64,000 nt of DNA, taken from positions 3,147 through 67,146 of the forward strand of contig CAYXUL010000010.1 of the NCBI GenBank assembly GCA_964468475.1. The letters run 5' to 3'. Below, piece after piece: positions 9,423-16,473 of this stretch. A program made the position numbers and the translations under genes. Within the stretch, counting starts at the first letter, position 1. Each line of letters opens with the position of its first letter. The notes below the pieces were generated by a model. That model worked only from the letters and a program-made list of their open reading frames with translations, did not search any database and was not told the DNA's origin. This DNA comes from JBECKX01 sp964468475 (lineage in GTDB: Bacteria; Zixibacteria; MSB-5A5; CAIYYT01).

Positions 9423-9541
9423 CTCATCACCCCCGAATCGAATTCCGCTCTTGACTACTAAAACTGAGGTCCTCTGACACCGCCTTTTTGACCAGATTCC
9501 CTATTGTAGTGACGTTTCAGTGATTGAAGCGTGCAATCCCC

Positions 9542-10546
9542 CTACCCCATCTGCCGAATAACCTCATCGGCGAAATCTTCGGTACCGGCGGTGCCGCCAA
9601 GGTCACGGGTTTTGACTTTGCCCTCACGGTAAACCTTTTCCACCGCACGCATTATTCGGCTCGCAGCCTGCTCTTCTCCCAGATGGCGCAGCATCAACAC
9701 ACCTGAAAACAATATCGCCGACGGATTCGCAATCCCCTTACCCGCAATGTCGGGCGCGGAGCCATGCACCGCCTCGAACACCGCGCAATCCTCCCCGATG
9801 TTGGCGCCGGGCACCATGCCCAGACCACCCACCAGCCCGGCGGCGAGATCGGAAATGATGTCGCCATAGAGATTGGAGAGCACGAGGATATCGAACTGCG
9901 ACGGGTCAATCACCAACTTCATCGCCAGCGCATCGACAATCACGTTGGTGAATTCAATTTCCGGATAATCCTGGGCGACTTCGGCGATTGATTCTAAGAA
10001 CATCCCATCGGAGAGCTTCATGATGTTCGCCTTATGCACCGCTGTGACTTTCTTGCGGCCTTTGTTGCGGGCATAGTCGAACGCGAACTTGCCGATGCGG
10101 GTGGAAGCATGATGCGTAATCACCTTGATCGACTCCGACACTCCCGGCGCGATCAGGTGTTCGAGACCGGCATAGAGGTCCTCGGTGTTTTCGCGCACAA
10201 TGATCAGGTCAACTCCCTCATAACGCGACTTGACCCCCTCAATCGAGTGTACCGGCCGCAGATTGGCGTAGAGATCAAGCGATTTGCGCAGACCGACATT
10301 GGCGGAGGAAAACCCCTTGGCCACGAATGTGGTCAGCGGGCCTTTCAGCGCCACTTTATTGCGCTTTATCGACTCCAGCAGTTCGTCCGGAACCGGTGAA
10401 CCGTAGTCGGGGATCGCGTTGATGCCGGCCGGGAGGCGCTCCCATTCGACCTCGACGCCGGTGGCATCAATGATCCTGATGGTGGCTTTGCTGATCTCGG
10501 GACCGATGCCGTCCCCTTCTATTAAAGTAACGAGGTGGTCTGCCAT
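9542..10546 (-). CDS. NAD-type isocitrate dehydrogenase (isocitrate/isopropylmalate family)
   Basis: 334 residues from the ATG at 10546; an upstream in-frame ATG at 10606 would add 20 residues that do not fit the family and would cover the AAAGGAGAG site. It starts with the family signature LIEGDGIGPEI. SANVGLRKSLDLYANLRP fits isocitrate rather than isopropylmalate dehydrogenases, and the catalytic segment NLYGDIISDLAAGLVGG is intact. HGSAPDIAGKGIANPSA near the cofactor site is the NAD-type version. It should oxidise isocitrate to 2-oxoglutarate in the TCA cycle. Homoisocitrate or isopropylmalate as substrate is less likely. Confidence 0.85.
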   Translation of the reverse strand: MADHLVTLIEGDGIGPEISKATIRIIDATGVEVEWERLPAGINAIPDYGSPVPDELLESIKRNKVALKGPLTTFVAKGFSSANVGLRKSLDLYANLRPVHSIEGVKSRYEGVDLIIVRENTEDLYAGLEHLIAPGVSESIKVITHHASTRIGKFAFDYARNKGRKKVTAVHKANIMKLSDGMFLESIAEVAQDYPEIEFTNVIVDALAMKLVIDPSQFDILVLSNLYGDIISDLAAGLVGGLGMVPGANIGEDCAVFEAVHGSAPDIAGKGIANPSAILFSGVLMLRHLGEEQAASRIMRAVEKVYREGKVKTRDLGGTAGTEDFADEVIRQMG

Positions 10547-10654
10547 GTTGCTTTCGAACTCTCCTTTAAGTTCACTGCCGCGCGATGTCGGCGTGCATGC
10601 CGCCAAAATTGCGGCTTTACCGATTATTTCAAATTCTTATCTTGCCGGTGACGT

Positions 10655-11620
10655 GTGAGTATAACTATGGCGATGAAGACGAAAATATCAGACTTCACTC
10701 ATCTACCCGGCAATAACTGTATTACGACAGCGATCCGGAATATACTGAATTTCTATGGATATCGATACCGCGAGGCGATGATTTTTGGTCTCGCGGAGGG
10801 AATCGGATTCACTTTTCGTATAATCGCGGGTCTCGATAATCCCTATTTGGGGGGCGCCGGCAGCCAGATGCTGGAATCCTTCTGCCGTAACCTCCATCTT
10901 GATTTTCAGGTGACCGAATTCGATACTGATCAGGATGCGTGGGAGGATCTGCGGGAACACATCGACAAGCAGATTCCCATCATCTGCCAGGTCGATTTGA
11001 AACACCTCCCTTATTTCAAATCCAGGACTCATTTCGCCGGACATCGGGTGATTCCGGTGGAATACAATGATGAGAGTATTTTTCTGGCCGATACCGGATT
11101 TCGCAAGATCAGGGAGTGCCCGATCTCCTGCTTCATCGAGGCACGTAAGAGTTCATATCCGCCACATGAGCCGCGCAGGAAGCGCTGGAGCATCGATCAC
11201 GTAAGCGAGCGCCCTTTTGTCGAGGAAACGGTCACCAAGGCGCTCTACAACGTCTACAGCAAGTTCGAGCGGCAGGAACCGGGTTATGACCTCGAACAGA
11301 TATTCCAGTTAAAGGACCATCTGCAGGACTATCACGATTCCAGGATGCTTTATCAGCAGATCGAAAAAGCGGGCACCGGAGGTGGGTTGTCACGCAGGAT
11401 GTTCGCGGAGTTTCTCGACCAGTCGGCGCAGGCTTATTCACGCACGATTTATGAACTTGCCAGCGGGCTGTATGAGAAATCGGGACAACTTTGGGGTGAA
11501 ATCGCTGCCGATGCTAAAGTGGGCGATCTCAACTCGGCTCCCGCAAAACTGGAAGAGATCTACGAAACCGAGAAGCATGCAATTGAGGTCTTCAGCTCCT
11601 ACGAAGCTGAAGAGTTGTGA
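10655..11620 (+). CDS. BtrH-like N-terminal domain protein with DUF4872-like C-terminal part
   Basis: 321 residues. The opening FTHLPGNNCITTAIRNILNF matches the start of the BtrH N-terminal domain, a papain-like fold with Cys at the helix start. A His in FAGHRVIPVEY and an Asp in FLADTGFR could complete a triad. The second half is helical and resembles DUF4872. BtrH is an acyltransferase in butirosin synthesis, but no biosynthetic cluster is present here, so the substrate is unknown; amidase or peptidase activity is equally possible. Start is uncertain: GTG 10655, ATG 10667 or ATG 10673, and no site is strong. It diverges from the dehydrogenase. Confidence 0.7.
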   Translation: MSITMAMKTKISDFTHLPGNNCITTAIRNILNFYGYRYREAMIFGLAEGIGFTFRIIAGLDNPYLGGAGSQMLESFCRNLHLDFQVTEFDTDQDAWEDLREHIDKQIPIICQVDLKHLPYFKSRTHFAGHRVIPVEYNDESIFLADTGFRKIRECPISCFIEARKSSYPPHEPRRKRWSIDHVSERPFVEETVTKALYNVYSKFERQEPGYDLEQIFQLKDHLQDYHDSRMLYQQIEKAGTGGGLSRRMFAEFLDQSAQAYSRTIYELASGLYEKSGQLWGEIAADAKVGDLNSAPAKLEEIYETEKHAIEVFSSYEAEEL

Positions 11621-11645
11621 TTGAGCACCTGTCGTTCAGCAGTTC

Positions 11646-12965
11646 CTAACGACCGAAGTACTGGTTTCTCAGCTTACCCAGGTACGTAAGGCCCTCGCGC
11701 CAGGTCAGGCGGAAGTCCTCGCCGGTGAAGGCGAACAGAGCTTTCACATCGCCCCCAACAACCACTCTGTACAACACCAGCCAGGCAACATAATGAATCA
11801 ACTCCGAGGTTGTGGTGGCAATGGCTGCACCGACCGCGCCATATCGTGGAATCAGAAGCGCGTTGAGCACGATGGCGACGCTCAGAACCAGAATTGTCAT
11901 TATGGTTACGGTGTAGGCTTTACCGCGTCCCAATATGTGCAGCGAGATGATTCCGATCAGGCCCCTGAATAGGGCCATTCCCAGGAGAATTAAGAGGGGG
12001 ACCTGGCCGGCGAGAAAATCCGGGCCGAATAAAGCTAAAACGGGGTGGGAAACCAGCGCCACGCCGGCAGCGGCAGCCAGCATGACAAGGATCATCTGGC
12101 GATGATACAGCGGCGTGGTTGCTGCTGCATCTTCCTCGCTCTGGCCGGAAGTCTTCGGAAAGAAGACTGTTTGCACCGCCTGCGGAATAATTACCAGGGG
12201 CGCAGTCAGACCGGTGGCAACCGAATAAACGCCGGCGAGACCGACACCCTCGATCGCAAAAACCAAAACCAGGTCGACACGCTTGGCCACTTCCCTGATC
12301 AGGCTGCTCATGTATATCCAGAGGCCGTAGGCAAAGGTCGTACGGAATTGGGCGAAGGATGGCTTCAGTGATTCACCAGCTCTGGATTTGAGGCATGCAC
12401 GAACGGTGAGAAAATCCACGATAATCAGCGCTGCAATATACGCCCACATCACCTTGTCGACTGTCGGCGAAAACACGAGGAGAGCTAACAGAACGAATAG
12501 CAGCGTGAGTGAACTCTTTATGACCAGAAACGTAGAGAATTCGTTGAATCGCCCAATACCAATTAAGTACTGGCAGCATGGCTGAAAGAACATATAGGTG
12601 ATCAGCAGGATAGCCGCCGGATAGATCACTATCAACGGAGTATCCTGCAGCAGATTGCTGAACAACGGGTATGCCAGGACAAATCCAATCGCCACGATCA
12701 CGGCCACGCTGGGTGGATAGAACATCTGGTTGGCGAGCAATGTCAGCGGTTTGCCCTCTTTCTTCCCGAGAAAATATTGGACGGAGAAGCCATGGCCGAG
12801 GTGGGACACGCAATAGAGAATCTCTGCGGTAGCCAGGATCAGCGCCACCAGACCTTTACCTTCGGGTCCCAGAATGCGACTGATAGCCAGTCCGGTAAAG
12901 AACGTAGCCACCAGCCCAATCGCCTGGGCGGAGAACACCTTGATTGTGGAGTCAACGAATCGCAT
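11646..12965 (-). CDS. Polysaccharide/oligosaccharide flippase (Wzx/MATE-like)
   Basis: 439 residues from the ATG at 12965. The longer reading frame up to 13034 would run through a terminator hairpin and is rejected. About 12-14 transmembrane helices are visible, starting with IKVFSAQAIGLVATFFTGLAI. The segment ISRILGPEGKGLVALILA is the typical N-terminal signature of polysaccharide biosynthesis exporters (RfbX type). It should flip lipid-linked sugar chains across the inner membrane. No glycosyltransferases lie nearby, so the substrate is unknown. It converges with the BtrH-like gene, 25 nt apart. Confidence 0.85.
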   Translation of the reverse strand: MRFVDSTIKVFSAQAIGLVATFFTGLAISRILGPEGKGLVALILATAEILYCVSHLGHGFSVQYFLGKKEGKPLTLLANQMFYPPSVAVIVAIGFVLAYPLFSNLLQDTPLIVIYPAAILLITYMFFQPCCQYLIGIGRFNEFSTFLVIKSSLTLLFVLLALLVFSPTVDKVMWAYIAALIIVDFLTVRACLKSRAGESLKPSFAQFRTTFAYGLWIYMSSLIREVAKRVDLVLVFAIEGVGLAGVYSVATGLTAPLVIIPQAVQTVFFPKTSGQSEEDAAATTPLYHRQMILVMLAAAAGVALVSHPVLALFGPDFLAGQVPLLILLGMALFRGLIGIISLHILGRGKAYTVTIMTILVLSVAIVLNALLIPRYGAVGAAIATTTSELIHYVAWLVLYRVVVGGDVKALFAFTGEDFRLTWREGLTYLGKLRNQYFGR

Positions 12966-13020
12966 TGGAAATCTTTTCAGCCGCAGAAGTATATCGGGCG
13001 GAGCGAAAATCCCCCAACAA

Positions 13021-13046
13021 AAAAACGGCGGCATCGCTGCCGCCGT
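13021..13046 (-). terminator. Intrinsic terminator after the Myb-like gene
   Basis: Read on the minus strand: AACGGCGGCA, loop GCGA, TGCCGCCGTT, then a run of T. A 10-bp perfect stem plus U-tract is a textbook rho-independent terminator. It ends the small gene at 13089-13373 and separates it from the flippase gene. Confidence 0.9.
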
Positions 13047-13088
13047 TCACTACTTCACTGTAGTTCGTAATCAGAAGTCGTAATCGAT

Positions 13089-13373
13089 TTACGACCAGTT
13101 GTTACGAATCTGCTTCAGGTAGCTCGCGCTCTTGCGCAGACCCAGACTGGAAGCCTTGTACTGGACCGAACCTTCGGAACGGCCAAGCTTCTTGGCGATA
13201 TCCATGTTTGAGTTGGTGCGATAGATTTTGCGCAGTGTGGCGATCTCAGACCGAGTCCAGACCTTGTTGGTACCGGAGAAACGACGGGTAGTCGTTTTGC
13301 GGGCGCGGCTGCGGGTTGTCCTGGTAGAGCGTCTGCTCTTACGGGCTGAGGAAGTTCTTCTCCTGCGATTCAT
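13089..13373 (-). CDS. Small basic Myb/SANT-like DNA-binding protein
   Basis: 94 residues from ATG 13373, which has AAAGGAG 6 nt upstream; an in-frame ATG 18 nt further up lacks a site. Residues 1-35 are an Arg/Ser/Thr-rich tail (MNRRRRTSSARKSRRSTRTT), like histone-type DNA-coating tails. Residues ~38-80 form a Myb/SANT-like three-helix domain (VWTRSEIATLRKIYRTNSN, then IAKKLGRSEGSVQYKASSLGL). It has its own terminator, so it is a single-gene unit. It probably binds DNA widely as a nucleoid protein or as a regulator. The domain resembles the N-terminal repeats of the 14413-15888 protein nearby (LxKxYRT...). Confidence 0.7.
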   Translation of the reverse strand: MNRRRRTSSARKSRRSTRTTRSRARKTTTRRFSGTNKVWTRSEIATLRKIYRTNSNMDIAKKLGRSEGSVQYKASSLGLRKSASYLKQIRNNWS

Positions 13374-13527
13374 TCGTTGCTCCTTTCGCAATACGAGAAT
13401 GAAAGTTACGGTTACTTCGTCCTGAAGTTTAGTAAGCGCCTTCCATCTAATTTGCTCTTACAAGTTTGTGTCACTTAATCTTATCGGACTTGCACTAGTT
13501 TGCTTAACGCTTCAGAGTCAAATTTGT

Positions 13528-13551
13528 ATCAAAAAGTGTACTTTTTTTGAT
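13528..13551. promoter_or_regulatory. Inverted repeat upstream of lpxH
   Basis: ATCAAAAAGT-GT-ACTTTTTTTGAT: two arms that match apart from a 2-base length difference in the A/T run. It lies in the divergent region between the Myb-like gene and lpxH, about 80 nt before lpxH. It could be an operator or a weak hairpin. Confidence 0.4.
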
Positions 13552-13631
13552 GCGCCGATACAGCCCCCTAAAGTGTCTCAGACTTCAGTTTTGCCTTTCC
13601 CTCGATCATCCTTTGGGGTAGATTCGCGGAG

Positions 13632-14369
13632 ATGGCAACCTATTTCGTATCCGATTTTCACCTCGGTTCGCGCTCAGCTGAAATCGAGCAGAAAACTGTG
13701 GGACTGCTCTGTGCATTTCTGCGACAACACCGTGGTGATCTCGAACATCTTGTGATTCTTGGAGATTTGTTCGACTTCTGGTTCGAATACCGAAATCTTG
13801 TTCCAAAAGGAAACCTGGAATTACTCTTTTGGCTGAAACAACTTGTTGATGAAGGTGTCGTCGTGTCCTATGTCTGCGGCAATCATGACTTCTGGCTCGG
13901 CGATTTCATGACGAAACATCTGGGATTCGCGGTTTACAACAATGAATTGGTTTTAGAAAACGGTGAGCGTCGCGTCCTCGTGCTCCACGGCGACGGCGTG
14001 GCACCATCCGACTGGAAGTACCGCATTCTAAAGCGAATCCTGCGTAATAGACTCAACGCCGCACTCTACCGGCTGCTGCCCCCGTCATTTGCATTCTGGC
14101 TTGCTCACAAGGTTTCCGGAAGATCGCGGCGGTATGGCGATCAGTCGCCCAGGGAGGGCTTTCTCAGGGAATACTACGAATATTCGCGACAGCGGCACAC
14201 CGAGGGCTATTCAGCGGTCATTTGCGGGCATCTGCATTATCCGGAGATTCAGGAATTCGATTCGGGATTCTATGTGAATTGTGGTGACTGGCTGTCACAC
14301 AATAGCGTCGTTCGCTGGGACGGATCGAAGTTCGAATTATTAACTGCCACCGAGGAGATTGAGGGCTGA
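13632..14369 (+). CDS. lpxH: UDP-2,3-diacylglucosamine diphosphatase
   Basis: 245 residues. All calcineurin-type metal motifs are present: SDFHLG near residue 7, GDLFDFW near 44, GNHDFW near 83, HGDG near 117 and GHLHYP near 197. The NHDFWLGDFM and VAPSDWKYRILKRILRN segments fit LpxH rather than a generic phosphoesterase. It cleaves UDP-diacylglucosamine to lipid X in lipid A synthesis at the inner membrane face, so the organism makes LPS. It is monocistronic and converges with the HTH/aconitase-like gene. The ribosome site is modest (TGGGGTAG, ~11 nt). Confidence 0.92.
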   Translation: MATYFVSDFHLGSRSAEIEQKTVGLLCAFLRQHRGDLEHLVILGDLFDFWFEYRNLVPKGNLELLFWLKQLVDEGVVVSYVCGNHDFWLGDFMTKHLGFAVYNNELVLENGERRVLVLHGDGVAPSDWKYRILKRILRNRLNAALYRLLPPSFAFWLAHKVSGRSRRYGDQSPREGFLREYYEYSRQRHTEGYSAVICGHLHYPEIQEFDSGFYVNCGDWLSHNSVVRWDGSKFELLTATEEIEG

Positions 14370-14412
14370 TACTCGCGACACAAGCCCGTCACGTTGCTGG
14401 CTGCTGTTGCCC

Positions 14413-15888
14413 TCAAGTGAGTTCAAAACAATCTCTCGTAATCTTGCCTGCGCTCAAGACCTTTGCAATCGTCTCTATCGAGGCTATATACGACTGATCG
14501 CCGGCGTTGTACAACTCTGTGGTCAATTCAAACTCGTTTCGCAACAGGGCAGCAGGCGCCGGTAGACTGACGACGTTTCCTACTCTTCCACCCGCTTCAA
14601 CGATTCGGTGAACGTAGCGTCGCTTCAGCGCTTCCAGGTAGGCTTCGCGGTTGGCGGGAATGATGATCAGCTCCAGCGAAGGTGGCAATTCAGTGTGTCG
14701 CAGTGAGGTGGCTATCAGCTTCATGTCTTCCGCAGTTCCGGAAATCAGCGGACCAATGCGGACACGTTTGAGATATGACTTCCCGAAATGAGACGCCCCA
14801 CTTATCAGAGATTTCTTCTTAACATCATACAGTAACGGTTTCCCCCCCACGTAAACCGTGATCTCGTCCTGGTAATAAACATGTTTATCTGAAAATGGTA
14901 TCGGGACTTGACGATCAGCGAAGGTCTTCAGTAAGTTCAGATAGGTTTGATCCGGCTCGAGCACGACTGAGCGCCCGGTAAAGAGTGTAGCGTAGCTGAG
15001 GAGTGCCATACGGTCTTCCAGTGACATCCGTTCCAGCCCCGGACCGACTATTTCCACGCTGAATTGCCGATCCTCGTGATCTCTGAGCTCGTAGCTGATC
15101 GCGGCAGCAGCATCAAAGGCTGCACGGCGCCCCGATGGCAATGCCGGGATAATCGCTTTAACTGTCGGTTTGACATCCACTGAGAGCCGCCCCTGCCAGC
15201 CCTTATCCGCCAAGGGAAGAGACGGTAAGATCTTTACCAGCGACGATGTCACTCCCAAGGCTGCTGCAGCGGCCGTGTCCGCCACAATAATCCTGCCCGG
15301 TTGAAAATACCCCTCCTGGAACATTTCCATGAACGTGTTGAAAGTGCGTCGAGGAACCTGATCGATATTCTTCCCACCATTGCTAGTGGGATCTAGTATG
15401 CTTAGTCCATCCGGCGCAATGCTCAGGCAATAGTCCACCGGCACTTCAATCTTCTCAGAAACGGCGACGAATGTCTGCCCACAACGGTGAGCCAAAATCT
15501 TCTGGAAAAAAGTCTGCGCGGGTTGGTTGCTGTTCCCGGCGCGGTTAAGCCGCTGTTCGTCAAAGAACTTGAGTTCAAGTTGCTCCAGCTTCAGAATGGT
15601 AGGCTTATCGAGCAGATTGTATTTCTTACGCCAACGATAGAATGCTTGTTTTGTAATGCCGAGCTGTTGGCCGGCTTTTTCGTCATCCCCGAAACGTTCC
15701 CACAGGTCCCTGACCTCCTGTTGAGTATATTTGGGGAACTTGGCCGGTCCGATCCCTTTCTTGCGACGCCAATAGGCGACAAGTTGCTCAGGAATGCCCC
15801 CGAGCGCCTGTCCGATCTTCTTGTCGGTGCGATACAACTTCTGCAGTTGCTGCAACTCGCGCTTGGTCGGTATTCGGCGTGTGATCAC
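14413..15888 (-). CDS. Tandem HTH fused to a degenerate aconitase/LeuC-fold domain (pseudoenzyme)
   Basis: 491 residues, GTG start that overlaps the HIT stop (GTGA), so translation is coupled. Residues ~8-45 and ~55-92 are two similar helix-turn-helix units (LYRTDKKIGQALG; DDEKAGQQLGITKQAFYRWRKK). Residues ~125-485 follow the LeuC/aconitase order: KILAHRCGQ..VAVSEKIEVPVD, then VDVKPTVKAIIPALPSG, MSLEDRMALLSYATLFTG..VLEPDQTYL, VRIGPLISGTAEDMK, and LIIIPANREAYLEAL...IVEAGG. The three cluster cysteines are gone: SCTNG reads PLISG (380-384) and the later CxxC reads LPAPA (442-446). The active-site GADSHT region is also missing. It is therefore probably a DNA-binding regulator built on a dead dehydratase. 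I know no described member. Confidence 0.75.
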   Translation of the reverse strand: MITRRIPTKRELQQLQKLYRTDKKIGQALGGIPEQLVAYWRRKKGIGPAKFPKYTQQEVRDLWERFGDDEKAGQQLGITKQAFYRWRKKYNLLDKPTILKLEQLELKFFDEQRLNRAGNSNQPAQTFFQKILAHRCGQTFVAVSEKIEVPVDYCLSIAPDGLSILDPTSNGGKNIDQVPRRTFNTFMEMFQEGYFQPGRIIVADTAAAAALGVTSSLVKILPSLPLADKGWQGRLSVDVKPTVKAIIPALPSGRRAAFDAAAAISYELRDHEDRQFSVEIVGPGLERMSLEDRMALLSYATLFTGRSVVLEPDQTYLNLLKTFADRQVPIPFSDKHVYYQDEITVYVGGKPLLYDVKKKSLISGASHFGKSYLKRVRIGPLISGTAEDMKLIATSLRHTELPPSLELIIIPANREAYLEALKRRYVHRIVEAGGRVGNVVSLPAPAALLRNEFELTTELYNAGDQSYIASIETIAKVLSAGKITRDCFELT

Positions 15889-16370
15889 AGTTTTTTGAAA
15901 TACTTATACAACAATTCATAGACGTCATCGAGAGATAGTGAGATGACGCGAACATCTCCCGTTGAGGCCATGAAATTGGAATCTCCTGCCCAGCGGGGAA
16001 CGATATGCAGATGCAGGTGTCCGGCTACCCCGGCTCCTGCAGTGCGACCCACATTCATGCCGAGATTGAAGCCGCGCGGTGAGAATTCCTGTTTCATCGA
16101 GCGCACGCAGTACTGGGAGAGCGACATCATCTCGTTGAGAACTTCCGGCCTGAAGCGTTCGAGAGCGGCGATGTGCTTAAACGGGACGATCATCAGGTGC
16201 GCCGAAGTGTACGGGTAGCGATTGAATACTATGTAATTGTGTTCGGCACGGTGGAGTATCAGGTTCTTGCGGTCATTCTTCTCTCGCTGCAGGCGACAAA
16301 ACACACAGCCCTTCTCTTTCGGACCACGAATAAAATCGCCGCGCCAGGGGGCGAAAAGGTGTTTGGTCAT
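15885..16370 (-). CDS. HIT-family nucleotide hydrolase/transferase
   Basis: 161 residues from ATG 16370 (longer in-frame starts up to 16439 lack support). The N-terminus has CVFC and the C-terminal half carries the histidine triad HLHLHIVPRW, preceded by NVGRTAGAGVAGH, typical of the Ap4A-phosphorylase/Fhit-like branch. Two further zinc-type residues (Cys, His) are plausible. It should act on dinucleoside polyphosphates or nucleoside phosphoramidates. It overlaps the HTH/aconitase-like gene by 4 nt, so the two are made together. That raises the possibility that a nucleotide signal ties them. A TATAAT box lies only 10 nt before this ATG. Confidence 0.9.
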   Translation of the reverse strand: MTKHLFAPWRGDFIRGPKEKGCVFCRLQREKNDRKNLILHRAEHNYIVFNRYPYTSAHLMIVPFKHIAALERFRPEVLNEMMSLSQYCVRSMKQEFSPRGFNLGMNVGRTAGAGVAGHLHLHIVPRWAGDSNFMASTGDVRVISLSLDDVYELLYKYFKKL

Positions 16371-16380
16371 GATACGGGAG

Positions 16381-16386
16381 ATTATA
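16381..16386 (-). promoter_or_regulatory. Candidate -10 box immediately upstream of the HIT gene
   Basis: Perfect TATAAT on the minus strand, ending 10 nt before the chosen ATG. A start of transcription 6-7 nt later would leave almost no leader, and no ribosome site is seen. The -35 region is weak (TTTGCG, 18-nt spacing). It would fit a leaderless mRNA, if real. Confidence 0.4.
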
Positions 16387-16473
16387 ACGAATGCCATACC
16401 CCCGCGCAAACGGATTCCCGGTGACCCCTTTCTCAGCAATGGCTATCGATAGTTTTAACTACTGCTAAGCAGT

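Noticed and set aside
12966..13034. Longer N-terminus for the flippase
   Set aside because: It would translate the terminator hairpin of the upstream gene; ATG 12965 fits the family start.
16455..16473. Hairpin ACTGCTTAGCAGT after the YhaN-like gene as terminator
   Set aside because: Short stem with no T-run; read-through to the HIT gene seems possible.
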